From positions 124,001 to 188,000 of the forward strand of contig JAWLHU010000011.1 in NCBI GenBank assembly GCA_041690255.1: a stretch of 64,000 bases of DNA. The letters run 5' to 3'. Position numbers and translations under genes: made by a program. The stretch's first letter is position 1. Every line of letters begins with the position of its first letter. Positions 8,878-15,863 of the stretch are shown piece after piece. The notes under the pieces are model-generated. The model searched no databases, had not been told where the DNA came from, and saw only the letters and a program-made list of their open reading frames with translations. The stretch is from JAWLHU01 sp041690255 (GTDB lineage: Bacteria > Bacillota > Sulfobacillia > Symbiobacteriales > Symbiobacteriaceae).

Positions 8878-9153
8878 TTCCGTCACTTTTTCCCAGGGCG
8901 GGCGTAGGTCAAGTGGGAAATCGTAGCGGAACGACGCGTTTGTAGGGCCTGTTGACCCCGTACGTCGCTCTTGTGGAGCCTCAGAGGGCACATATTGGCC
9001 CAGGCCAGGCCGAAACACGGCGATTTCCTCACCTCCATGCCCCTTTTTTGTAGATTCCGCTACATTTCCCCACACGGGCGAGAGACTCACCGGGAATTTC
9101 TGGTGGAACGGGCCGGCAGAGCCGCCCGTGCCACCAGCCATGCGAGAGTCCGG
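8878..9153. repeat. Dispersed intergenic repeat A, copy 1
   Basis: About 276 bp. Its reverse complement recurs at 17546-17830 with obvious near-identity across the whole length, and a truncated copy is at 15608-15735. Landmarks: a TTTTCCCAGGGCG start, GTAGCGGAACGACGC, TCGCTCTTGTGG, CAGAGGGC, CATATTGGCCC, ATTCCGCTACATTT and GGAATTTCTGGTGGAAC. No open frame is conserved between copies and no transposase is present, so a non-coding element is most likely. Confidence 0.8.
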
Positions 9154-9279
9154 TCTTGACGGAGTTCAGGCATCAATCCGCCTGTGCCGATGCGCCCGCC
9201 AACCGGTGCATGGATCAACCGACTGTCGACATCAACCGAGAGTCCTGATTTTCCTCCGAATTCCCGGCTCGAACTGGAT

Positions 9280-9490
9280 CAAAGTCGTTGACACGTTCCG
9301 CTCCACCCGATTTGGACAGAGAATCGGCTCCGAAATCGTCGAGATCGGGTGGAGAGTGGTCGATTCGGGAGTCTTGAGGCCCGCAACGCCCGAAGAAGGG
9401 GGTGAGGCGGTTCCCCTCCGCCCGATCTCGACGGAAAACGGGGGCCTTCACCGTCCAAAGCGGGCGGAGTCGGCGGGCATTGGGGCCAAC
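9280..9490. repeat. Dispersed structured repeat B, copy 1
   Basis: Related to 17915-18118 in the same orientation. TTGACA at 9288 lies 7 nt before a long hairpin: a 17-nt arm (9301-9317), a 20-nt loop and a 17-nt arm (9338-9354). In this copy the stem has 15 Watson-Crick pairs, one G-U and one mismatch. A second hairpin (GACGG at 9430, CCGTC at 9451) and CGGGCGGAGTCGG follow. The two copies differ by pair-preserving changes, which suggests a structured RNA. Apart from repeats A and B, 8861-9515 holds nothing I recognise. Confidence 0.65.
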
Positions 9491-9515
9491 CTGCTCCAAC
9501 CAGATGCCGGCAAGC

Positions 9516-9548
9516 CGAAACGGCCAGGCGCTATGGTTGGCCGTTTCG
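9516..9548 (-). terminator. Hairpin at the 3' end of the beta-lactamase-like pseudogene
   Basis: CGAAACGGCCA / TGGCCGTTTCG, 11-bp perfect stem with an 11-nt loop. It lies 10 nt past the minus-strand stop. Its core repeats the hairpin at 8836. Confidence 0.6.
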
Positions 9549-9557
9549 GACTGGTGC

Positions 9558-10375
9558 TCATGAGCGGAGCTGTCGCACGATCTCTGCTGCCTTCAGCATG
9601 AGCGGGAACGGGGCACGCTGCCGCTGATACTGGTTGATCGTGCCGGCGAGATAGAGGTTGCGCTCCTTGGCGTAGTATAGGAGCGCACCGTTTGAGCCGG
9701 AATGCCCGACCAACTCGGGGGATGGGGCGAAGGGCGACAGGAGCCGGGGCAGCTTGAAGCGCATGAGGCCGTAGCCGTACTGAAATGGGAAGAAGAGGCA
9801 TGCTCTCCTGGTGGGTTCGTGCGGGGGTACCCGTAGAGACAAGTCTGCGTCATGGAGAGGGGCCGGAAGAAGAACTCCTCGAAGACCATATGCAGCGGCT
9901 GGCCGGTGACCGCTTCGATAATCGCCCCGAGCAGATAGTAGTTGGTGTCCGAGTAGTAGGCCTTCGTACCGGGTGCGAACTTGTTATCCAGCGAGTAGTC
10001 TGCGATCCCCGATGTCATGCTGATCAGGTGGCGGATCGTCAGGGACCGGGAGCAGTCCGTGCCCTTGAAGCGATGGATCCCCTCGATCAGGGCGTCTGGG
10101 AGGTGTTTGGAGAGCTTGTCGGAGAGGTCAAGGCTTCCTTGTTCCTGCAGCAGCAAGATCGCAGCGGCCGTGTAGAGCTTGGTGACGCTGGCGACAAAGA
10201 ACGGCGGGTTCATGGGCGTTCGTCTGGCCTGGTCTGCGTACCCGGCCGCTCCGGACCATGTGAACCCCGAATCGCCGTGAGCGACACCTAGGACCGCGGA
10301 GAAGAGCAGCTTGTCCTTCTTGACCACGTTGTCGAGGAGCGTCTGTAGCGCGGTGCCCGCCTCTTGGGGAGTCAT
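9558..10375 (-). pseudogene. Serine beta-lactamase-like hydrolase, disrupted
   Basis: Class C beta-lactamase-fold hydrolase/esterase. The reading frame from ATG 10375 (GGAGATGGGTC upstream) carries the nucleophile motif SVTK and a YSDTNYYLLG segment in the YxN position, then runs out of frame after CLYGYPRTNPP. The C-terminal part continues in a second frame (9558 to about 9810) with YGYGLMRFKLPRLLSP and GHSGSNGALLYY, the usual HSG end. The stretch normally found between these two pieces (several tens of residues) is missing. The lesion is therefore an internal deletion with frame loss around 9800, not only a sequencing slip. Probably inactive. Confidence 0.8.
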
Positions 10376-10460
10376 GACCCATCTCCTTGTCGACCCAGGC
10401 GGTCTGCCTCTTCCCGGGGCAGCGCAGTCGTATGCGCCAGGATGCAAGCCAATGAGCACG

Positions 10461-10492
10461 GCCCCGGGTACACCGACTGGCGTGCCCGGGGC
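10461..10492 (-). terminator. Possible terminator hairpin
   Basis: GCCCCGGG / CCCGGGGC with a 16-nt loop, 17 nt past the stop of the next minus-strand gene. There is no U-run, so termination is uncertain. Confidence 0.4.
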
Positions 10493-10508
10493 CCCCCGTT
10501 GATGGGGT

Positions 10509-11174
10509 CTAGCTCTCCTCGGTGGCGGCGGTCTCCGTGGAGGGGGTCTCGGTGGACTTCCCGGTCTCCTTGGCTTCTACGGTGGATTCGGACTTGGCCT
10601 TCTCCTTCGCCTCGCTCTCGGTTCCAGCCTGCTTTTCGGGGGTCTTTCCCTCGGTCTCCTTCTCGTCGCCCTTCGAGGAAGGGGTAGCTTCGGCGATCTT
10701 GGCGTACCGTGGGTCGCTGTAGTGGAGGCGGAGGTAGGTCCCGTTCTCATCGGGGTAGGGTGTCAACTTCATGTAGGCCTTGTGATCCACCGGGATCCCG
10801 AGCGGGTGCTGAATCAGGAGGGACTCCAGGTAGAGGTAGGCCTTCGTCGGACTCTCCCAACGAACTTCGATGCTGGAACTATCCTTCTGGTTGGACGGCT
10901 CCAGGACGTAATCGTCCGGATACTCATCGGACCGGAGGATGTTTAGGATCGTAGGCTGCCTTACGTTCCCGGCCCTCACAGAGACCTTGGTGATCAGCTT
11001 GCTGGCAAGAGCCGTGCTCTCGGCCCTGTAGGAATCCCAGCTGACAAAGATCTCGGAATCCAGCATGTTGCGCCGTCGGACCTCGACCTGCTCCAGGTTG
11101 ACCTTGGTAAGGCCGAGGCTCTCCTTGGTAGCCTTGGAACGAGACTTCTTGGTGGAACCCTTGTCATCGGCCAT
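10509..11174 (-). CDS. Unknown protein with low-complexity acidic tail
   Basis: 221 aa, family not recognised. The first ~25 residues are Lys/Ser/Thr-rich. Residues 30-155 look like a folded beta-rich domain (VSWDSYRAESTALASKLI, then VRWESPTKAYLYLESLLI). The last ~60 are a Glu/Lys/Thr-rich, probably disordered tail. ATG 11174 is chosen for AGGAGG 9 nt upstream; the open frame runs further back without a site. It has its own sigma-A-like promoter at 11290 and a ~115-nt leader. The codon use of the tail looks ordinary, so it is likely a real gene. Confidence 0.75.
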   Translation of the reverse strand: MADDKGSTKKSRSKATKESLGLTKVNLEQVEVRRRNMLDSEIFVSWDSYRAESTALASKLITKVSVRAGNVRQPTILNILRSDEYPDDYVLEPSNQKDSSSIEVRWESPTKAYLYLESLLIQHPLGIPVDHKAYMKLTPYPDENGTYLRLHYSDPRYAKIAEATPSSKGDEKETEGKTPEKQAGTESEAKEKAKSESTVEAKETGKSTETPSTETAATEES

Positions 11175-11289
11175 GGCACTCGTCCTCCTTCTTCCTAGAC
11201 GGACTCCCGAAGTAGATGGACCCTTTCGTATCTGGCGATTAGACCCTTGTTGAGGAAAGTCTACCATAAGCGGTCGAGGGTGTAAAGAT

Positions 11290-11317
11290 ATTATACGAAA
11301 AAATCTTTTTATTCGAA
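11290..11317 (-). promoter_or_regulatory. Sigma-A-like promoter for the 10509-11174 gene
   Basis: On the minus strand a perfect TATAAT (11290-11295) sits in an unusually AT-rich pocket. A poor -35 (TTCGAA, 11312-11317) lies at 16-nt spacing. The start codon is about 115 nt downstream. Confidence 0.6.
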
Positions 11318-11355
11318 CGTCTCACCTCTCGATTCTCGTATCTTTCGATGTTTTG

Positions 11356-11784
11356 GGCGGGGAGAGGGCAGGGATTAGGCAGGGATCAGGCGGGGAAGGG
11401 GCAGGTCTTGGGCAGGGATCAGGCAGGTCTTGGGCAGGGAAGGGGCAGGTCTTGGGCAGGGATCAGGCAGGGAAGGGGCAGGGATCAGGCGGGGAAGGGG
11501 CAGGGATCAGGCGGGGAAGGGGCAGGGATCAGGCGGGGAAGGGGCAGGTCTTGGGCAGGGAAGGGGCAGGTCCTGGGCAGGGATCAGGCAGGTCTTGGGC
11601 AGGGATCAGGCAGGGAAGGGGCAGGGATCAGGCGGGGAAGGGGCAGGGATTAGGCGGGGAAGGGGCAGGGATTAGGCGGGGAAGGGGCAGGGATCAGGCG
11701 GGGAAGGGGCAGGGATCAGGCGGGGAAGGGGCAGGGATTAGGCAGGGATTAGGCGGGGAAGGGGCAGGTCTTGGGCAGGAGGGC
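11356..11784. repeat. 11-bp tandem array, 39 units in perfect register
   Basis: Every unit starts GGC(A/G)GG and ends with a variable 5-mer, mainly GATCA, GATTA, GAAGG or TCTTG (single TCCTG, GAGAG and edge variants). Reading from 11356, 39 consecutive units fit with no insertion or deletion (429 bp). The plus strand is rich in GGG runs. All three plus frames are open over it, which follows from the low complexity and not from coding. It fills the gap between the AraC gene terminator and the 11290 promoter. Confidence 0.95.
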
Positions 11785-11794
11785 GCGACTAGAG

Positions 11795-11830
11795 AGGGGC
11801 GGAACCCCCATGCCCGGGAGTCCCGCCCCT
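11795..11830 (-). terminator. Hairpin after the AraC/GyrI gene
   Basis: AGGGGCGG / CCGCCCCT, 20-nt loop with an inner CCCGGG, 21 nt past the stop. It has no clear U-run. Confidence 0.45.
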
Positions 11831-11850
11831 TCGCTATCCCACGGTCCCCT

Positions 11851-12696
11851 CTACACCTTCCGGCGTACCGGGAGGTAGATATCCAGCTCCGAGTTCGCCT
11901 CATCGCTCGGGTTGAAGCGATCGTCGTAAAGCTCAAAGTCGAAGCTCGCCGCCAGTTCATACCCGGATGCGGGCAGCCAGACCTTGTAGGCCTGATGGTA
12001 GGTCTCCCCCAGAGCTTCGGTCGACCCCCGGTGGGTAAAGACGGCGTACGTATGGGCCGGCACGGTCTTGGCGACCATCTCGGCCGGGACCTCCGTCACC
12101 CGCTCAACGGCTTCGCAGGCCATATACCAGAAGTCCGGGTTGATCCGGTCATCCATGAAGCAGAAGCCGTAGCTGGCGCCCTTCAACCGGTGCGGAATCC
12201 GGCTGACCCGCGGCATGAACTCGCCCCAGAGCTTGGGGATCTCACCGTTCTGGTTCTCGCCGAAGTAGATCATGCCGACGAGCGTAAGCGCCTCTCCGTC
12301 TACGATACGAGGTTCCATGATACTCCCTCCCGCTGCAACGAGGTGCGGTGGACTGGCCAACAGGTCAGCGGTGGTCTCCAACCGCTGAAAGTGGCCGGGG
12401 GTGACGCCGAACTGCCGGCGGAACGCCCGGATGAACGCCTCCTGCGAGTCGTACCCGTAGCTCAGGGCCACATCGAGCGCACGGACACCCACCCCTGCCA
12501 GCTCTCGGGCCGCTTCGACCAGCCTGCGCCTCCGGATGAACGCAGCCGGTGTCTCACCAGTCGCGGCGAGGAAGAGCCGGTGGAAGTGGAAGGGGGAGTA
12601 CCCGGCGATCTGCGCCAGGTCCCGAACAGAGAGGGGTTCCTTCAGGTGCATCTCCACATAGGCCATGGTTCGGGCGATCTCGGCTTCCTGCGTCAC
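11851..12696 (-). CDS. AraC-family regulator with GyrI-like effector domain
   Basis: 281 aa in two parts. Residues 5-105 are an AraC/XylS DNA-binding domain with both helix-turn-helix motifs (SVRDLAQIAGYSPFHFHRLF, then ALDVALSYGYDSQEAFIRAF). Residues 125-281 are a GyrI-like small-molecule-binding domain ending in ELDIYLPVRR. This Rob/BmrR-like layout usually senses lipophilic drugs. GTG start with GGTGGTGAG upstream. No transporter is adjacent, so the target is unknown. Confidence 0.92.
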   Translation of the reverse strand: MTQEAEIARTMAYVEMHLKEPLSVRDLAQIAGYSPFHFHRLFLAATGETPAAFIRRRRLVEAARELAGVGVRALDVALSYGYDSQEAFIRAFRRQFGVTPGHFQRLETTADLLASPPHLVAAGGSIMEPRIVDGEALTLVGMIYFGENQNGEIPKLWGEFMPRVSRIPHRLKGASYGFCFMDDRINPDFWYMACEAVERVTEVPAEMVAKTVPAHTYAVFTHRGSTEALGETYHQAYKVWLPASGYELAASFDFELYDDRFNPSDEANSELDIYLPVRRKV

Positions 12697-12788
12697 GTAT
12701 GCTCACCACCAGGACCTAGTCTAAGGGAGGGAGGGTCTGCTGGTCCTGATCGTTCCTGCGGTCTTCGCCACGACAGACCAAGGCCCCG

Positions 12789-14090
12789 CTACATGGCCGA
12801 TTCCTCCCGCCGGTGCCAGGGCCGCCATTGGGGCGTCCAGCCATCGGCCAGCATACGGTCCAGGACGTACCAGGTGACCAGGGTGTCGTCCAGGGCACGG
12901 TGCATCTCCCGGCTGCTCGTATCAATCCCCAACTGTGCGGCCGCATTCTGCAGGCTGACCTGCTGTGTCCCCAGTTCATAAAAGCGGGAGAAGGCGCGCT
13001 GCAGATCGACCAGCGGCACTTTCGTAATGGGCGATGGAATCCCGGCGTTTACGCAGTTCTGGGTGATGATGCGGGCATCGTCCGGGCCCCAGGTTACCAG
13101 GACGGCTTTGTCCAAAGGTGCTGCCTTTTCCATATCAGCGATCACCCGGGGAAGAGGGGGAGCCCTCCGCACGGCTTCCGGATCGATCCCCGTCATCGTC
13201 CATGCGTGGTGGGTTGTCTCCTCCACCATGCGGACCCGCACCAGGCTGGTGAAGGACGTTTCGCCTAACTCGTAGGCGACCCGTCCCCCGGGTAGCTCCT
13301 TGCGATAGGCCACGACCAGCGCCAGCTCGATCAGGCGTGCAAACCGTTCGTGCCGCAGCGAGACGTGCTCGCCGTCCAGCACGACGAAGGCGGTTGGCGC
13401 CGCGGGGGCCGGGCGCCGCTCAACCCCGAGGTTGTTCTGTCGCTCGCGGATCTGTTCCCATCGGTCGATCCGCATCTCCTCGGCGTCCTGGCCCAGATCA
13501 GATCCGTCTATGACCGCATCCGGCGTGGATTCGGGCGTCCACCCATCGATGATCAGCTTCTCCATGACGGCGTTCATCGCGTGAACGAAGGGGAGCGGCC
13601 CGCGCGACCAGCAGTTCGCTCTCGGAATCAGGTTCAGCAGGCGGATGACGCCCTGGGGACCCTTGCACTGCGAGGTCTTGATGTCGTAGTGCATGACAAC
13701 GGCGGCCTGCAAGTCGAGGACCCGCGCCCGGGCAAACGGGTTCGGGAGCTGCTTGCGCTGGGTGTACAGGTGGAAGCGGTACGCCATGCTTCCCCACATG
13801 ACCACCAGGGCTCGGTCGAGGGCGAACGCCCGGTCCAGCTCGGCAAAGACCTCATCGGCGGTCGGGGCGCTCTGGTTCTCCTCCGCGGAGATACCGGGTG
13901 TACTATCATCTGCAGCGGATTCGGGCTGGGTGTCAGGGATGTCGCACCGCACGAGTGACCGGTAGGGATCGGCATCACTGCGGCCACCATGAAGCGCAAC
14001 CACCTCCATAAGCTCTTCTCTGGATGGACGTGCAAATGCCCCGTGTATGAGTACGTAGGGGATTGGAGAATGGCTCACTCTCTTGAACAA
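12789..14090 (-). CDS. DEDD exonuclease-like protein with degenerate N-terminal copy
   Basis: 433 aa. The C-terminal half (about 232-425) is a DEDDh 3'-5' exonuclease fold: FVVLDGEHVSL holds DxE at 239-241, TWGPDDARI a further Asp near 337-338, and HRALDD (397-402) the final His and Asp. The N-terminal half repeats the later part of that fold without catalytic residues: ALVVMWGSMAYRFHL pairs with AVLVTWGPDDARIIT, VLDLQAAV with LVDLQRAF, and KLIIDGWTPE with RMLADGWTPQ. Start is uncertain: TTG 14090 begins the frame, with later GTG and ATG possible. Role is unknown; KapD of Bacillus is a distant family analogue. Confidence 0.8.
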   Translation of the reverse strand: MFKRVSHSPIPYVLIHGAFARPSREELMEVVALHGGRSDADPYRSLVRCDIPDTQPESAADDSTPGISAEENQSAPTADEVFAELDRAFALDRALVVMWGSMAYRFHLYTQRKQLPNPFARARVLDLQAAVVMHYDIKTSQCKGPQGVIRLLNLIPRANCWSRGPLPFVHAMNAVMEKLIIDGWTPESTPDAVIDGSDLGQDAEEMRIDRWEQIRERQNNLGVERRPAPAAPTAFVVLDGEHVSLRHERFARLIELALVVAYRKELPGGRVAYELGETSFTSLVRVRMVEETTHHAWTMTGIDPEAVRRAPPLPRVIADMEKAAPLDKAVLVTWGPDDARIITQNCVNAGIPSPITKVPLVDLQRAFSRFYELGTQQVSLQNAAAQLGIDTSSREMHRALDDTLVTWYVLDRMLADGWTPQWRPWHRREESAM

Positions 14091-14137
14091 CTCCTCGTCC
14101 TTCAGCTTGTCCGGTGGAACTCGGTGGGGTCGCGGTC

Positions 14138-14485
14138 TCAGCCCTTCACCTTGTAGCCCATGGTGGGCAGCAACTGGCGGAGCCGCTCCCGGTAGTCGCC
14201 CTGCAGCTCCACGGTGGTCTCTTTGGCCGTGCCGCCGGTGCCGCAGGCCTTCTTCAGCTTTGTGGCCAGCTCCTTCAGGAACTCCGGGTTGCGGGGGAGG
14301 TCGTAGAGGACGGTGACCGACTTGCCACCCCGACCACCCTTTTCGATCCGCAGCTTTACCGTCAGGTTGGTCGGAACGCTCTCCGGCCCCTTGCAGGTGC
14401 AGGCAGCGAGCAGCTCCTTGCAGCGGGGGCAGCGCTGGTTGGTGGCGGCATCGGTGCTGTAGACAAGGCGGCTGTTGTTCTGCAC
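14138..14485 (-). CDS. yciH: SUI1/eIF1-family protein YciH
   Basis: About 115 aa, bacterial SUI1 domain in the C-terminal two-thirds (VKLRIEKGGRGGKSVTVLYDL, ATKLKKACGTGGTAK, LQGDYRERLRQLLPTMGYKVKG). The N-terminus carries CPRCKELLAACTC, a possible zinc-binding Cys cluster. The second GTG (14485) is chosen because AGGAGG is 8 nt before it, while the first GTG is inside that site. YciH modulates start-codon and initiator fidelity in vitro and is non-essential. Confidence 0.92.
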   Translation of the reverse strand: MQNNSRLVYSTDAATNQRCPRCKELLAACTCKGPESVPTNLTVKLRIEKGGRGGKSVTVLYDLPRNPEFLKELATKLKKACGTGGTAKETTVELQGDYRERLRQLLPTMGYKVKG

Positions 14486-14535
14486 GGGTCGCACCTCCTG
14501 TTACGTTTCCACCCTAGCAGGGAGGGCCGGGGGCG

Positions 14536-15216
14536 TCAAGGCCGCTCGAAGCGGTAGCCCAGTCCCCGGACCGTGCGGATGAACTGGGGCTCTGCCGGGT
14601 TCGGTTCGATCTTCTCCCGCAGCCGGTTAATGTGGACCGTGACGGTCCGCTCATCGCCGTAGTCTCCCCAGACCCGGTCGTAGAGCTGCTCGCGGCTGAA
14701 GACCTGGCCGGGGTGGCGGGCCAGGAAGCACAGGAGTTCGAACTCTTTGGCGGCCAGTTGCACCTCCTGCCCATCGAGCAGGACCCGGGCCCCCTTTGCA
14801 TCGATGGCGAGGGGGCCGAAGGTGAGCAGGTCACCTTCTTCCCTGGATGCGGCGGGTCGGTAGCGGCGGAGCAGGGCCTTGACACGGGCGACCACCGCCG
14901 GCGGGCTGAAGGGCTTGGTCACGTAGTCATCGCCACCGAGGCCAAGGCCCCGGATCTGATCGACATCCTCCCGCCGGGCGGAGAGAAAGAGGATCGGCAG
15001 ATCGGAGCTCTGCCGGATCGTCCTGCAGACCTCGAAGCCGTTCTTGCCGGGCATCATCACATCCAGCAGAACGCAGTCCACCTGCTCGCGGGCCACCAGG
15101 GCGAGCGCCTCGTTGCCATCGGCGGCGGTCAGTACCTGGAACCCGTCGGCCTCCAGGTAGTCACGAAGGATCTCCAGCAGCTCGGCTTCATCGTCAGCGA
15201 TCAGAATGGTGGGCAT
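14536..15216 (-). CDS. OmpR-family response regulator
   Basis: 226 aa. Receiver domain 1-120: acidic pocket DDE near residue 8, phospho-acceptor Asp in LLDVMMPGKNG near 52, Lys in YVTKPF near 103. The C-terminal winged helix is of OmpR/PhoB type (EFELLCFLARHPGQVFSREQ, TVTVHINRLREKIE, TVRGLGYRF). ATG 15216 has GAAGGGAG upstream; the frame further upstream is not conserved with receiver domains. No histidine kinase is adjacent, so it is an orphan in this window. Confidence 0.93.
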   Translation of the reverse strand: MPTILIADDEAELLEILRDYLEADGFQVLTAADGNEALALVAREQVDCVLLDVMMPGKNGFEVCRTIRQSSDLPILFLSARREDVDQIRGLGLGGDDYVTKPFSPPAVVARVKALLRRYRPAASREEGDLLTFGPLAIDAKGARVLLDGQEVQLAAKEFELLCFLARHPGQVFSREQLYDRVWGDYGDERTVTVHINRLREKIEPNPAEPQFIRTVRGLGYRFERP

Positions 15217-15420
15217 GGTCTGGCGCTCCCTTCGGTTCCCGGCGGCGGGTGACGGGTGGATTCTGACTGCCTGGATATTTCTCGTCGAGCGCTCGTTCTC
15301 CCTCTTCGGGGAACCTGGTCGTCGAGGGCGCGAAGAACAGGAAGAACCCATCGAACCAAACGATGAGTTCTTCCGTATATGTAGGTGGCGGCGCCTCGTT
15401 GAGCGGAAGGGGGTGAACGC

Positions 15421-15498
15421 ATGAGCAAACTAGATGAGAGGGTCTTTTGGCTCATCCTTCTAGCGCTCCTGCTAAAGCTCCTCTCCCTTAGCTTGTAA
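15421..15498 (+). CDS. 25-residue hydrophobic peptide
   Basis: ATG 15421 is preceded by GAAGGGGGTGA at good spacing. The 25 codons encode a polar start (MSKLDERVF) and a Leu-rich single membrane span, ending at TAA 15498. A hairpin covers the stop and a strong terminator follows at 15548, so this is a stand-alone transcription unit. Small single-span peptides of this kind are often stress, toxin or membrane-complex peptides; function unknown. Confidence 0.6.
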   Translation: MSKLDERVFWLILLALLLKLLSLSL

Positions 15499-15526
15499 GG
15501 GTTAGGAAGGAACCTAACCTTTCAAG
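15492..15526 (+). promoter_or_regulatory. Hairpin spanning the stop of the 25-aa peptide
   Basis: CTTGTAAGGGTTAGG and CCTAACCTTTCAAG pair around AAGGAA with one bulge. It is distinct from the terminator downstream. Confidence 0.5.
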
Positions 15527-15547
15527 TGAAATGTCAACGGTGCCGCC

Positions 15548-15579
15548 CGGCCTGGTGCTAACCCACCGGGCCGTTTTCT
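15548..15579 (+). terminator. Rho-independent terminator
   Basis: CGGCCTGGTG / CACCGGGCCG (one G-U), short loop, then TTTTCTATTCTT. Confidence 0.85.
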
Positions 15580-15607
15580 ATTCTTGACCGCATCGGCCCG
15601 GTTCATA

Positions 15608-15735
15608 CCGGATGGCTCCAGACTGGAGGGGGCTGTCAACCAGGGCGCTCTGCCGGCCAGGTTCCACCAGCAACTCCCGGAGGGTTTCGCACCGCCGTGG
15701 GAAAAAGTTGTGGAATCCGGCTTCCCTCACGAACG
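15608..15735. repeat. Repeat A, truncated copy 3
   Basis: Matches roughly the first 105 bp of the 17546-17830 copy in the same orientation: CTCTGCCGGCC, GGTTCCACCAG, GTGGGAAAAAGTTGTGGAATCC. It is more diverged than copies 1 and 2 and stops after GGAATCCGG. It fills most of the 15499-15863 gap. Confidence 0.65.
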
Positions 15736-15863
15736 GACCGCAATCTCACGTACCACTCCGTAGCATACCTGTACGCGGCATGCGCAAGCCAGGAAGGTTC
15801 TCGGTCGATGGCAGTCGCGGGATGGAGCAGGATTTCCGCGCTCCCAGACGAACCCTACTCCTC

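Noticed and set aside
8878..9153. Insertion sequence or MITE with clear ends
   Set aside because: No terminal inverted repeats or target-site duplication could be recognised, and no transposase; called a dispersed repeat only.
11356..11784. CRISPR-like array
   Set aside because: Units are 11 bp with no unique spacers, and no cas genes are nearby.
11353..12981. 542-aa plus-strand ORF with Gly/Gln/Arg repeats
   Set aside because: It is translation of the 11-bp array followed by the antisense of the AraC and exonuclease genes. It has no ribosome site, and all frames are open over the array.
15612..15863. N-terminal extension of the RocB-like protein
   Set aside because: The 84 extra codons run through repeat A copy 3 and have no binding site.
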